Shown: positions 26,607 through 40,458, counted from the first letter of the stretch. The stretch is DNA of 64,000 bases from Halictus rubicundus (GCF_050948215.1 NW_027488837.1:62001-126000), one strand, 5' to 3'. The notes: generated by a model not told the origin, from the sequence alone. Program-made: numbers and translations.

Positions 26607-27718
26607 ATAGAGGATAGGATAGGATAGAGGATAGGATAGGATAGAGGATAGGATAGGATAGAGGAGAGGATAGGATAGAGGATAGGATAGGATAGAGCAT
26701 AGGATAGGATAGAGGATAGGATAGGATAGATGATAGAATAGGATAGAGGATAGGATAGGATAGAGGATAGGATAGGATAGAGGATAGGATAGGATACAGG
26801 ATAGGATAGGATAGGATACAGGATAGGATAGGATAGAGGATAGGATAGGATAGGGGACAGGATAGGATAGAGGATAGGATAGGATAGAGGATAGGATAGG
26901 ATAGAGGATAGGATAGGATAAAGGTTTGGATAGGATAGAGGATAGGATAGGATAGAGGAGAGGATAGGATAGAGGATAGGATAGGATAGAGGATAGGATA
27001 GGATAGAGGATAGGATAGGATAGAGGATAGGATAGGATAGAGGATAGGATAGGATAGAGGATAGGATAGGATAGAGGATAGGATAGGATAGGATAGAGGA
27101 TAGGATAGGATAGAGGATAGGATAGGATAGGGGACAGGATAGGATAGAGGATAGGATAGGATAGAGGATAGGATAGGATAGAGGATAGGATAGGATAAAG
27201 GTTTGGATAGGATAGAGGATAGGATAGGATAGAGGATAGGATAGGATAGAGGATACGATATAGGATTGGATAGGATAGAGGATAGGATAGGAAAGAGGAT
27301 AGGATAGGATAGAGAATGGGATAGGATAGAGGATAGGATAGGATAGAGGATAGGATAAGATAGAGGATAGGATAGGATAGAGGATAGGATAGGATAGAGG
27401 ATAGGATAGGATAGAGGATAGGATAGGATAGAGGATAGGATAGGATAGAGGATAGGATAGGATAGGATAGAGGATAGGATAGGATAGAGGATAGGATAGG
27501 ATAGAGGATAGGATAGGATAGAGGAGAGGATAGGATAGAGGATAGGATAGGATAGAGCATAGGATAGGATAGAGGATAGGATAGGATAGAGGATAGGATA
27601 GGATAGAGGATAGGATAGTATAGAGGATAGGATAAGATAGAGGATAGGATAGTATAGAGGATAGGATAGGATAGAGGATAGGATAGGATAGGATAGGATA
27701 GAGGATAGGATAGGATAG

Positions 27719-27848
27719 ATGATATTGTAGGATAGAGGAAGGATAGGACAGAGGATACGATATTATAGAGGATAGGATAGCATAGCGGAAAGGGTAGGAT
27801 AGAGGATAGGATAGGGGATTGGATAGTATAGAGGACAGGAGACGATAG
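27719..27848 (+). repeat. Module A copy 15
   Basis: Identical to copy 14, 1,860 bp downstream, but with a P element starting at 27618. The near-identical duplication therefore begins between P and A. Confidence 0.9.
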
Positions 27849-28398
27849 AGGATAGGATAGGATAGAGGATAGAATAGGATAGAGGATAGGATAGGATAGG
27901 ATAGGATAGAGGATAGGATAGGATAGAGGATAGGATAGGATAGAGGATAGGATAGGATAGGGGATAGGATAGGATAGAGGATAGGATAGGATAAAGGTTT
28001 GGATAGGATAGAGGATAGGATAGGATAGAGGATAGGATAGGATAGAGGATACGATATAGGATTGGATAGGATAGAGGATAGGATAGGAAAGAGGATAGGA
28101 TAGGACAGAGGATAGGATAGGATAAAGGTTTGGATAGGATAGAGGATAGGATAGGATAGAGGAGAGGATAGGATAGAGGATAGGATAGGATAGAGCATAG
28201 GATAGGATAGAGGATAGGATAGGATAGAGGATAGGATAGGATAGAGGATAGGCTAGGATAGAGGATAGGATAGGATAGAGGATAGGATAGGATAGAGGAT
28301 AGGATAGGATAGAGGATAGGATAGGATAGAGGATAGGATAGGATAGAGGATAGGATAGGATAGAGGATAGGATAGGATAGAGGATAGGATAGGATAGA

Positions 28399-28466
28399 GG
28401 ATGGGATGGGATAAAGGATACGATATTATAGAGGATAGGATAGGATAGGATAGAGGATATGATCGG
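28399..28466 (+). repeat. Module B copy 9
   Basis: 68 bp, identical to copy 8, in the second block of that pair. Confidence 0.85.
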
Positions 28467-29607
28467 ATAGAGGATAGGATAGGATAGAGGATAGGATAGG
28501 ATAGAGGATAGGATAGGATAGAGGAGAGGATAGGATAGAGGATAGGATAGGATAGAGCATAGGATAGGATAGAGGATAGGATAGGATAGAGGATAGAATA
28601 GGATAGAGGATAGGATAGGATAGAGGATAGGATAGGATAGAGGATAGGATAGGATACAGGATAGGATAGGATAGGATACAGGATAGGATAGGATAGAGGA
28701 TAGGATAGGATAGGGGACAGGATAGGATAGAGGATAGGATAGGATAGAGGATAGGATAGGATAGAGGATAGGATAGGATAAAGGTTTGGATAGGATAGAG
28801 GATAGGATAGGATAGAGGAGAGGATAGGATAGAGGATAGGATAGGATAGAGGATAGGATAGGATAGAGGATAGGATAGGATAGAGGATAGGATAGGATAG
28901 AGGATAGGATAGGATAGAGGATAGGATAGGATAGAGGATAGGATAGGATAGGATAGAGGATAGGATAGGATAGAGGATAGGATAGGATAGGGGACAGGAT
29001 AGGATAGAGGATAGGATAGGATAGAGGATAGGATAGGATAGAGGATAGGATAGGATAAAGGTTTGGATAGGATAGAGGATAGGATAGGATAGAGGATAGG
29101 ATAGGATAGAGGATACGATATAGGATTGGATAGGATAGAGGATAGGATAGGAAAGAGGATAGGATAGGATAGAGAATGGGATAGGATAGAGGATAGGATA
29201 GGATAGAGGATAGGATAAGATAGAGGATAGGATAGGATAGAGGATAGGATAGGATAGAGGATAGGATAGGATAGAGGATAGGATAGGATAGAGGATAGGA
29301 TAGGATAGAGGATAGGATAGGATAGGATAGAGGATAGGATAGGATAGAGGATAGGATAGGATAGAGGATAGGATAGGATAGAGGAGAGGATAGGATAGAG
29401 GATAGGATAGGATAGAGCATAGGATAGGATAGAGGATAGGATAGGATAGAGGATAGAATAGGATAGAGGATAGGATAGGATAGAGGATAGGATAGGATAG
29501 AGGATAGGATAGGATACAGGATAGGATAGGATAGGATACAGGATAGGATAGGATAGAGGATAGGATAGGATAGGGGACAGGATAGGATAGAGGATAGGAT
29601 AGGATAG

Positions 29608-29737
29608 ATGATATTGTAGGATAGAGGAAGGATAGGACAGACGATACGATATTATAGAGGATAGGATAGCATAGCGGAAAGGGTAGGATAGAGGATAGGA
29701 TAGGGGATTGGATAGTATAGAGGACAGGAGACGATAG
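29608..29737 (+). repeat. Module A copy 16
   Basis: CAGGAG type with CAGACGATACG in place of CAGAGGATACG, shared only with copy 17. No P element. Confidence 0.9.
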
Positions 29738-30287
29738 AGGATAGGATAGGATAGAGGATAGAATAGGATAGAGGATAGGATAGGATAGGATAGGATAGAG
29801 GATAGGATAGGATAGAGGATAGGATAGGATAGAGGATAGGATAGGATAGGGGATAGGATAGGATAGAGGATAGGATAGGATAAAGGTTTGGATAGGATAG
29901 AGGATAGGATAGGATAGAGGATAGGATAGGATAGAGGATACGATATAGGATTGGATAGGATAGAGGATAGGATAGGAAAGAGGATAGGATAGGACAGAGG
30001 ATAGGATAGGATAAAGGTTTGGATAGGATAGAGGATAGGATAGGATAGAGGAGAGGATAGGATAGAGGATAGGATAGGATAGAGCATAGGATAGGATAGA
30101 GGATAGGATAGGATAGAGGATAGGATAGGATAGAGGATAGGATAGGATAGAGGATAGGATAGGATAGAGGATAGGATAGGATAGAGGATAGGATAGGATA
30201 GAGGATAGGATAGGATAGAGGATAGGATAGGATAGAGGATAGGATAGGATAGAGGATAGGATAGGATAGAGGATAGGATAGGGTAGA

Positions 30288-30355
30288 GGATGGGATGGGA
30301 TAAAGGATACGATATTATAGAGGATAGGATAGGATAGGATAGAGGATATGATCGG
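30288..30355 (+). repeat. Module B copy 10
   Basis: 68 bp, consensus; preceded by a private GGATAGGGTAGAGG. Confidence 0.85.
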
Positions 30356-31219
30356 ATAGAGGATAGGATAGGATAGAGGATAGGATAGGATAGAGGATAG
30401 GATAGGATAGAGGAGAGGATAGGATAGAGGATAGGATAGGATAGAGCATAGGATAGGATAGAGGATAGGATAGGATAGAGGATAGAATAGGATAGAGGAT
30501 AGGATAGGATAGAGGATAGGATAGGATAGAGGATAGGATAGGATACAGGATAGGATAGGATAGGATACAGGATAGGATAGGATAGAGGATAGGATAGGAT
30601 AGGGGACAGGATAGGATAGAGGATAGGATAGGATAGAGGATAGGATAGGATAGAGGATAGGATAGGATAAAGGTTTGGATAGGATAGAGGATAGGATAGG
30701 ATAGAGGATAGGATAGGATAGAGGATACGATATAGGATTGGATAGGATAGAGGATAGGATAGGAAAGAGGATAGGATAGGATAGAGAATGGGATAGGATA
30801 GAGGATAGGATAGGATAGAGGATAGGATAAGATAGAGGATAGGATAGGATAGAGGATAGGATAGGATAGAGGATAGGATAGGATAGAGGATAGGATAGGA
30901 TAGAGGATAGGATAGGATAGAGGATAGGATAGGATAGGATAGAGGATAGGATAGGATAGAGGATAGGATAGGATAGAGGATAGGATAGGATAGAGGAGAG
31001 GATAGGATAGAGGATAGGATAGGATAGAGCATAGGATAGGATAGAGGATAGGATAGGATAGAGGATAGAATAGGATAGAGGATAGGATAGGATAGAGGAT
31101 AGGATAGGATAGAGGATAGGATAGGATACAGGATAGGATAGGATAGGATACAGGATAGGATAGGATAGAGGATAGGATAGGATAGGGGACAGGATAGGAT
31201 AGAGGATAGGATAGGATAG

Positions 31220-31349
31220 ATGATATTGTAGGATAGAGGAAGGATAGGACAGACGATACGATATTATAGAGGATAGGATAGCATAGCGGAAAGGGTAGGA
31301 TAGAGGATAGGATAGGGGATTGGATAGTATAGAGGACAGGAGACGATAG
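31220..31349 (+). repeat. Module A copy 17
   Basis: Carries the same CAGACGATACG change as copy 16, 1,612 bp upstream. No P element. Confidence 0.9.
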
Positions 31350-31831
31350 AGGATAGGATAGGATAGAGGATAGAATAGGATAGAGGATAGGATAGGATAG
31401 GATAGGATAGAGGATAGGATAGGATAGAGGATAGGATAGGATAGAGGATAGGATAGGATAGGGGATAGGATAGGATAGAGGATAGGATAGGATAAAGGTT
31501 TGGATAGGATAGAGGATAGGATAGGATAGAGGATAGGATAGGATAGAGGATACGATATAGGATTGGATAGGATAGAGGATAGGATAGGAAAGAGGATAGG
31601 ATAGGACAGAGGATAGGATAGGATAAAGGTTTGGATAGGATAGAGGATAGGATAGGATAGAGGAGAGGATAGGATAGAGGATAGGATAGGATAGAGCATA
31701 GGATAGGATAGAGGATAGGATAGGATAGAGGATAGGATAGGATAGAGGATAGGATAGGATAGAGGATAGGATAGGATAGAGGATAGGATAGGATAGAGGA
31801 TAGGATAGGATAGAGGATAGGATAGGATAGA

Positions 31832-31899
31832 GGATGGGATGGGATAAAGGATACGATATTATAGAGGATAGGATAGGATAGGATAGAGGATATGATCGG
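31832..31899 (+). repeat. Module B copy 11
   Basis: 68 bp, consensus. Lies 68 bp closer to its module A (copy 17) than copy 10 does to copy 16. Confidence 0.85.
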
Positions 31900-34800
31900 A
31901 TAGAGGATAGGATAGGATAGAGGATAGGATAGGATAGAGGATAGGATAGGATAGAGGAGAGGATAGGATAGAGGATAGGATAGGATAGAGCATAGGATAG
32001 GATAGAGGATAGGATAGGATAGAGGATAGAATAGGATAGAGGATAGGATAGGATAGAGGATAGGATAGGATAGAGGATAGGATAGGATACAGGATAGGAT
32101 AGGATAGGATACAGGATAGGATAGGATAGAGGATAGGATAGGATAGGGGACAGGATAGGATAGAGGATAGGATAGGATAGAGGATAGGATAGGATAGAGG
32201 ATAGGATAGGATAAAGGTTTGGATAGGATAGAGGATAGGATAGGATAGAGGAGAGGATAGGATAGAGGATAGGATAGGATAGAGGATAGGATAGGATAGA
32301 GGATAGGATAGGATAGAGGATAGGATAGGATAGAGGATAGGATAGGATAGAGGATAGGATAGGATAGAGGATAGGATAGGATAGGATAGAGGATAGGATA
32401 GGATAGAGGATAGGATAGGATAGGGGACAGGATAGGATAGAGGATAGGATAGGATAGAGGATAGGATAGGATAGAGGATAGGATAGGATAAAGGTTTGGA
32501 TAGGATAGAGGATAGGATAGGATAGAGGATAGGATAGGATAGAGGATACGATATAGGATTGGATAGGATAGAGGATAGGATAGGAAAGAGGATAGGATAG
32601 GATAGAGAATGGGATAGGATAGAGGATAGGATAGGATAGAGGATAGGATAAGATAGAGGATAGGATAGGATAGAGGATAGGATAGGATAGAGGATAGGAT
32701 AGGATAGAGGATAGGATAGGATAGAGGATAGGATAGGATAGAGGATAGGATAGGATAGAGGATAGGATAGGATAGAGGATAGGATAGGATAGAGGATAGG
32801 ATAGGATAGAGCATAGGATAGGATAGAGGATAGGATAGGATAGAGGATAGAATAGGATAGAGGATAGGATAGGATAGAGGATAGGATAGGATAGAGGATA
32901 GGATAGGATACAGGATAGGATAGGATAGGATACAGGATAGGATAGGATAGAGGATAGGATAGGATAGGGGACAGGATAGGATAGAGGATAGGATAGGATA
33001 GAGGATAGGATAGGATAGAGGATAGGATAGGATAAAGGTTTGGATAGGATAGAGGATAGGATAGGATAGAGGAGAGGATAGGATAGAGGATAGGATAGGA
33101 TAGAGGATAGGATAGGATAGAGGATAGGATAGGATAGAGGATAGGATAGGATAGAGGATAGGATAGGATAGAGAATGGGATAGGATAGAGGATAGGATAG
33201 GATAGAGGATAGGATAAGATAGAGGATAGGATAGGATAGAGGATAGGATAGGATAGAGGATAGGATAGGATAGAGGATAGGATAGGATAGAGGATAGGAT
33301 AGGATAGAGGATAGGATAGGATAGAGGATAGGATAGGATAGAGGATAGGATAGGATAGAGGATAGGATAGGATAGAGCATAGGATAGGATAGAGGATAGG
33401 ATAGGATAGAGGATAGAATAGGATAGAGGATAGGATAGGATAGAGGATAGGATAGGATAGAGGATAGGATAGGATACAGGATAGGATAGGATAGGATACA
33501 GGATAGGATAGGATAGAGGATAGGATAGGATAGGGGACAGGATAGGATAGAGGATAGGATAGGATAGAGGATAGGATAGGATAGAGGATAGGATAGGATA
33601 AAGGTTTGGATAGGATAGAGGATAGGATAGGATAGAGGAGAGGATAGGATAGAGGATAGGATAGGATAGAGGATAGGATAGGATAGAGGATAGGATAGGA
33701 TAGAGGATAGGATAGGATAGAGGATAGGATAGGATAGAGGATAGGATAGGATAGAGGATAGGATAGGATAGAGGATAGGATAGGATAGGATAGAGGATAG
33801 GATAGGATAGAGGATAGGATAGGATAGGGGACAGGATAGGATAGAGGATAGGATAGGATAGAGGATAGGATAGGATAGAGGATAGGATAGGATAAAGGTT
33901 TGGATAGGATAGAGGATAGGATACGATAGAGGATAGGATAGGATAGAGGATACGATATAGGATTGGATAGGATAGAGGATAGGATAGGAAAGAGGATAGG
34001 ATAGGATAGAGAATGGGATAGGATAGAGGATAGGATAGGATAGAGGATAGGATAAGATAGAGGATAGGATAGGATAGAGGATAGGATAGGATAGAGGATA
34101 GGATAGGATAGAGGATAGGATAGGATAAAGGATAGGATAGGATAGGATAGAGGATAGGATAGGATAGGATAGAGGATAGGATAGGATAGAGGATAGGATA
34201 GGATAGAGGATAGGATAGGATAGGATAGAGGATAGGATAGGATAGAGGATAGGATAGGATAGAGGATAGGATAGGATAGAGGATAGGATAGGATAGAGGA
34301 TAGGATAGGATAGGGGATAGGATAGGATAGAGGATAGGATAGGATAGAGGATAGGATACGATAGAGGATAGGATAGGATAGAGGATAGGATATGATAGAG
34401 GATAGGATAGGATAGAGGAGAGGATAGGATAGAGGATAGGATAGGATAGAGAATAGGATAGGATAGAGGATAGGATAGGATAGAGGATAGGATAGGATAG
34501 AGGATAGGATAGGATAGAGGATAGGATAGGATAGAGGATAGGATAGGATAGAGGATAGGATAGGATAGAGGATAGGATAGTATAGAGGATAGGATGGGAT
34601 AGAGGATAGGATAGGATAGAGGATAGGATAGGATAGAGGATAGGATAGGATAGAGGATAGGATAGGATAGAGGATAGGATAGGATAGAGGATAGGATAGG
34701 ATAGAGGATAGGATAGGATAGAGGATAGGATAGGATAGAGGATAGGATAGGATAGAGGATAGGATAGGATAGAGGATAGGATAGGATAGAGGATAGGATA

Positions 34801-34935
34801 GGATAGAGGATAGGATAGGATAGAGGATAGGATAGTATAGAGGATAGGATAAGATAGAGGATAGGATAGTATAGAGGATAGGATAGGTTAGAGGATAGGA
34901 TAGGATAGGATAGGATAGAGGATAGGATAGGATAG

Positions 34936-35065
34936 ATGATATTGTAGGATAGAGGAAGGATAGGACAGAGGATACGATATTATAGAGGATAGGATAGCAT
35001 AGCGGAAAGGGTAGGATAGAGGATAGGATAGGGGATTGGATAGTATAGAGGACAGGAGACGATAG
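34936..35065 (+). repeat. Module A copy 18
   Basis: Consensus CAGGAG type. P element starts at 34835 and is followed by a GGTTAGAGG variant. Confidence 0.9.
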
Positions 35066-35592
35066 AGGATAGGATAGGATAGAGGATAGAATAGGATAGA
35101 GGATAGGATAGGATAGGATAGGATAGAGGATAGGATAGGATAGAGGATAGAATAGGATAGAGGATAGGATAGGATAGGATAGGATAGAGGATAGGATAGG
35201 ATAGAGGATAGGATAGGATAGGATAGAGGATAGGATAGGATAGGGGATAGGATAGGATAGAGGATAGGATAGGATAAAGGTTTGGATAGGATAGAGGATA
35301 GGATAGGATAGAGGATAGGATAGGATAGAGGATACGATATAGGATTGGATAGGATAGAGGATAGGATAGGATAGAGGATAGGATAGGATAGAGGATAGGA
35401 TAGGATAGGGGATAGGATAGGATAGAGGATAGGATAGGATAAAGGTTTGGATAGGATAGAGGATAGGATAGGATAGAGGATAGGATAGGATAGAGGATAC
35501 GATATAGGATTGGATAGGATAGAGGATAGGATAGGAAAGAGGATAGGATAGGATAGGGGATAGGATAGGATAGAGGATAGAATAGGATAGAG

Positions 35593-37162
35593 GATAGAAT
35601 GGGATAGAGTATAGGATAGGATAGAGGATAGGATAGGATAGAGGATAGGATAGGATAGAGGATAGGATAGGATAGAGGATAGGATAGGATAGAGGATAGG
35701 ATAGGATAGGTTAGAGGATAGGATAGGATAGAGGATAGGATAGGATAGGGGACAGGATAGGATAGAGGATAGGATAGGATAGAGGGTAGGATAGGATAGA
35801 GGATAGGATAGGATAAAGGTTTGGATAGGATAGAGGATAGGATAGGATAGAGGATAGGATAGGATGGAGGATAGGATAGTATAGAGGATAGGATAGGATA
35901 GAGGATAGGATAGGATAGAGGATAGGATAGGATAAAGGTTTGGATAGGATAGAGGATAGGATAGGATAGAGGATAGGATAGGATAGAGGATAGGATAGGA
36001 TAGAGGATAGGATAGGATAGAGGATAGGATAGGATAGAGGATAGGATAGGATAGAGGATAGGATAGGATAGAGGATAGGATAGGATAGAGGATAGGATAG
36101 GATAGAGGATAGGATAGTATAGAGGATAGGATAAGATAGAGGATAGGATAGTATAGAGGATAGGATAGGATAGAGGATAGTTTAGGATAGGATAGGATAG
36201 AGGATAGGATAGGATAGATGATATTGTAGGATAGAGGAAGGATAGGACAGAGGATACGATATTATAGAGGATAGGATAGCATAGCGGAAAGGGTAGGATA
36301 GAGGATAGGATAGGGGATTGGATAGTATAGAGGACAGGAGACGATAGATGATAGGATAGGATAGAGGATAGAATAGGATAGAGGATAGGATAGGATAGGA
36401 TAGGATAGAGGATAGGATAGGATAGAGGATAGGATAGGATAGAGGATAGGATAGGATAGGGGATAGGATAGGATAGAGGATAGGATAGGATAGAGGATAC
36501 GATATAGGATTGGATAGGATAGAGGATAGGATAGGAAAGACGATAGGATAGGATAGAGGATAGGATAGGATAGAGGATAGGATAGGATAGAGGATAGGAT
36601 AGGATAGAGGATAGGATAGGATAGAGGATAGGATAGGATAGAGGAGAGGATAGGATAGAGGATAGGATAGGATAGAGGATAGGATAGGATAGAGGATAGG
36701 ATAGGATACAGGATAGGATAGGATAGAGGATAGGATAGGATAGAGGATAGGATAGGATAGAGGATAGGATAGGATAGAGGATAGGATAGGATAGAGGATG
36801 GGATGGGATAGAGGATAGGATAGGATAAAGGTTTGGATAGGATAGAGGATAGGATAGGATAGAGGATAGGATAGGATAGAGGATAGGATAGGATAGAGGA
36901 TAGGATAGGATAGAGGATAGGATAGGATAGAGGATAGGATAGGATAGAGGATAGGATAGGATAGAGGATAGGATAGGATAGAGGATAGGATAGGATAGAG
37001 GATAGGATAGGATAGAGGATAGGATAGGATAGAGGATAGGATAGGATAGAGGATAGGATAGTATAGAGGATAGGATAAGATAGAGGATAGGATAGTATAG
37101 AGGATAGGATAGGATAGAGGATAGGATAGGATAGGATAGGATAGAGGATAGGATAGGATAGA
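35593..37162 (+). repeat. Long-range duplicated block, right member
   Basis: Counterpart of 18701-20644. Similarity continues past module A copy 20: the unusual GAGGATAGAGGATAGG junction near 37568 matches the one near 21050 at the same offset of 16,518 bp. Confidence 0.75.
36218..36347 (+). repeat. Module A copy 19
   Basis: P element starts at 36117, with the GATAGTTTAGG unit and ATGATAGG tail otherwise seen only at copies 10 and 11, almost 17 kb away. It lacks their GTATGGAGG change. Confidence 0.9.
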
Positions 37163-37291
37163 TGATATTGTAGGATAGAGGAAGGATAGGACAGAGGATA
37201 CGATATTATAGAGGATAGGATAGCATAGCGGAAAGGGTAGGATAGAGGATAGGATAGGGGATTGGATAGTATAGAGGACAGGAGACGATAG
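37162..37291 (+). repeat. Module A copy 20
   Basis: Consensus CAGGAG type. P element starts at 37061. Followed by AGAATAGGGTAGAGG, shared only with copy 22. Confidence 0.9.
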
Positions 37292-37857
37292 AGGATAGGA
37301 TAGGATAGAGGATAGAATAGGGTAGAGGATAGGATAGGATAGGATAGGATAGAGGATAGGATAGGATAGAGGATAGGATAGGATAGAGGATAGGATAGGA
37401 TAGGGGATAGGATAGGATAGAGGATAGGATAGGATAAAGGTTTGGATAGGATAGAGGATAGGATAGGATAGAGGATAGGATAGGATAGAGGATAGGATAG
37501 GATAGAGGATACGATATAGGATTGGATAGGATAGAGGATAGGATAGGAAAGAGGATAGGATAGGATAGAGGATAGAGGATAGGATAGGATAGAGGATAGG
37601 ATAGGATAGAGGATAGGATAGGATAGAGTATAGGATAGGATAGAGGATAGGATAGGATAGAGGATAGGATAGGATAGAGGATAGGATAGGATAGAGGATA
37701 GGATAGGATAGAGGATAGGATAGGATAGAGGATAGGATAGGATAGAGGATAGGATAGTATAGAGGATAGGATAAGATAGAGGATAGGATAGTATAGAGGA
37801 TAGGATAGGATAGAGGATAGGATAGGATAGGATAGGATAGAGGATAGGATAGGATAG

Positions 37858-37987
37858 ATGATATTGTAGGATAGAGGAAGGATAGGACAGAGGATACGAT
37901 ATTATAGAGGATAGGATAGCATAGCGGAAAGGGTAGGATAGAGGATAGGATAGGGGATTGGATAGTATAGAGGACAGGAGACGATAG
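37858..37987 (+). repeat. Module A copy 21
   Basis: Consensus CAGGAG type, 696 bp after copy 20. P element starts at 37757. Confidence 0.9.
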
Positions 37988-38536
37988 AGGATAGGATAGG
38001 ATAGAGGATAGAATAGGATAGAGGATAGGATAGGATAGGATAGGATAGAGGATAGGATAGGATAGAGGATAGGATAGGATAGAGGATAGGATAGGATAGG
38101 GGTAGGATAGGATAGAGGATAGGATAGGATAAAGGTTTGGATAGGATAGAGGATAGGATAGGATAGAGGATAGGATAGGATAGAGGATACGATATAGGAT
38201 TGGATAGGATAGAGGATAGGATAGGAAAGAGGATAGGATAGGACAGAGGATAGGATAGGATAAAGGTTTGGATAGGATAGAGGATAGGATAGGATAGAGG
38301 AGAGGATAGGATAGAGGATAGGATAGGATAGAGCATAGGATAGGATAGAGGATAGGATAGGATAGAGGATAGGATAGGATAGAGGATAGGATAGGATAGA
38401 GGATAGGATAGGATAGAGGATAGGATAGGATAGAGGATAGGATAGGATAGAGGATATTATAGGATAGAGGATAGGATAGGATAGAGGATAGGATAGGATA
38501 GAGGATAGGATAGGATAGAGGATAGGATAGGATAGA

Positions 38537-38604
38537 GGATGGGATGGGATAAAGGATACGATATTATAGAGGATAGGATAGGATAGGATAGAGGATATGA
38601 TCGG
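38537..38604 (+). repeat. Module B copy 12
   Basis: 68 bp, consensus. Counterpart of copy 13 at 1,854 bp, one base more than the module A offset because of a 1-bp deletion near 38102. Confidence 0.85.
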
Positions 38605-39014
38605 ATAGAGGATAGGATAGGATAGAGGATAGGATAGGATAGAGGATAGGATAGGATAGAGGAGAGGATAGGATAGAGGATAGGATAGGATAGAGCATAG
38701 GATAGGATAGAGGATAGGATAGGATAGAGGATAGAATAGGATAGAGGATAGGATAGGATAGAGGATAGGATAGGATAGAGGATAGGATAGGATACAGGAT
38801 AGGATAGGATAGGATACAGGATAGGATAGGATAGAGGATAGGATAGGATAGAGGATAGGATAGGATAGAGGATAGGATAGGATAGAGGATAGGATAGGAT
38901 AGAGGATAGGATAGTATAGAGGATAGGATAAGATAGAGGATAGGATAGTATAGAGGATAGGATAGGATAGAGGATAGGATAGGATAGGATAGGATAGAGG
39001 ATAGGATAGGATAG

Positions 39015-39144
39015 ATGATATTGTAGGATAGAGGAAGGATAGGACAGAGGATACGATATTATAGAGGATAGGATAGCATAGCGGAAAGGGTAGGATAGAG
39101 GATAGGATAGGGGATTGGATAGTATAGAGGACAGGAGACGATAG
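39015..39144 (+). repeat. Module A copy 22
   Basis: Counterpart of copy 20 at an offset of 1,853 bp (109 x 17). P element starts at 38914. Confidence 0.9.
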
Positions 39145-39710
39145 AGGATAGGATAGGATAGAGGATAGAATAGGGTAGAGGATAGGATAGGATAGGATAG
39201 GATAGAGGATAGGATAGGATAGAGGATAGGATAGGATAGAGGATAGGATAGGATAGGGGATAGGATAGGATAGAGGATAGGATAGGATAAAGGTTTGGAT
39301 AGGATAGAGGATAGGATAGGATAGAGGATAGGATAGGATAGAGGATAGGATAGGATAGAGGATACGATATAGGATTGGATAGGATAGAGGATAGGATAGG
39401 AAAGAGGATAGGATAGGATAGAGGATAGAGGATAGGATAGGATAGAGGATAGGATAGGATAGAGGATAGGATAGGATAGAGTATAGGATAGGATAGAGGA
39501 TAGGATAGGATAGAGGATAGGATAGGATAGAGGATAGGATAGGATAGAGGATAGGATAGGATAGAGGATAGGATAGGATAGAGGATAGGATAGGATAGAG
39601 GATAGGATAGTATAGAGGATAGGATAAGATAGAGGATAGGATAGTATAGAGGATAGGATAGGATAGAGGATAGGATAGGATAGGATAGGATAGAGGATAG
39701 GATAGGATAG

Positions 39711-39840
39711 ATGATATTGTAGGATAGAGGAAGGATAGGACAGAGGATACGATATTATAGAGGATAGGATAGCATAGCGGAAAGGGTAGGATAGAGGATA
39801 GGATAGGGGATTGGATAGTATAGAGGACAGGAGACGATAG
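39711..39840 (+). repeat. Module A copy 23
   Basis: Counterpart of copy 21 at the same offset of 1,853 bp. P element starts at 39610. Confidence 0.9.
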
Positions 39841-40390
39841 AGGATAGGATAGGATAGAGGATAGAATAGGATAGAGGATAGGATAGGATAGGATAGGATA
39901 GAGGATAGGATAGGATAGAGGATAGGATAGGATAGAGGATAGGATAGGATAGGGGATAGGATAGGATAGAGGATAGGATAGGATAAAGGTTTGGATAGGA
40001 TAGAGGATAGGATAGGATAGAGGATAGGATAGGATAGAGGATACGATATAGGATTGGATAGGATAGAGGATAGGATAGGAAAGAGGATAGGATAGGACAG
40101 AGGATAGGATAGGATAAAGGTTTGGATAGGATAGAGGATAGGATAGGATAGAGGAGAGGATAGGATAGAGGATAGGATAGGATAGAGCATAGGATAGGAT
40201 AGAGGATAGGATAGGATAGAGGATAGGATAGGATAGAGGATAGGATAGGATAGAGGATAGGATAGGATAGAGGATAGGATAGGATAGAGGATAGGATAGG
40301 ATAGAGGATATTATAGGATAGAGGATAGGATAGGATAGAGGATAGGATAGGATAGAGGATAGGATAGGATAGAGGATAGGATAGGATAGA

Positions 40391-40458
40391 GGATGGGATG
40401 GGATAAAGGATACGATATTATAGAGGATAGGATAGGATAGGATAGAGGATATGATCGG
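40391..40458 (+). repeat. Module B copy 13
   Basis: 68 bp, consensus. Confidence 0.85.

Larger units (their letters stand above)
25831..27596 (+). repeat. Higher-order repeat block, first of near-identical pair
   Basis: 1,766 bp that match 27691-29456 at an offset of 1,860 bp with two mismatches seen by line-by-line comparison: A versus C at 26393/28253 and T versus G at 26731/28591. The left end breaks between the P and A positions and the right end breaks at 27597. A related block begins at 24111 (offset 1,748 bp). Confidence 0.85.
27691..29456 (+). repeat. Higher-order repeat block, second of near-identical pair
   Basis: Second member of the pair starting at 25831. It contains module A copy 15 and module B copy 9. 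Confidence 0.85.
37162..38850 (+). repeat. Two-marker superunit, copy 1
   Basis: Contains module A copies 20 and 21 and module B copy 12 and matches 39015-40704. It shares AGAATAGGGTAGAGG and GATATTATAGG (38453/40307). The offset is 1,853 bp, becoming 1,854 bp after a missing A near 38102. The match ends where GGATAGAGG here faces GGATACAGG and then GGGGACAGG there. Confidence 0.75.
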
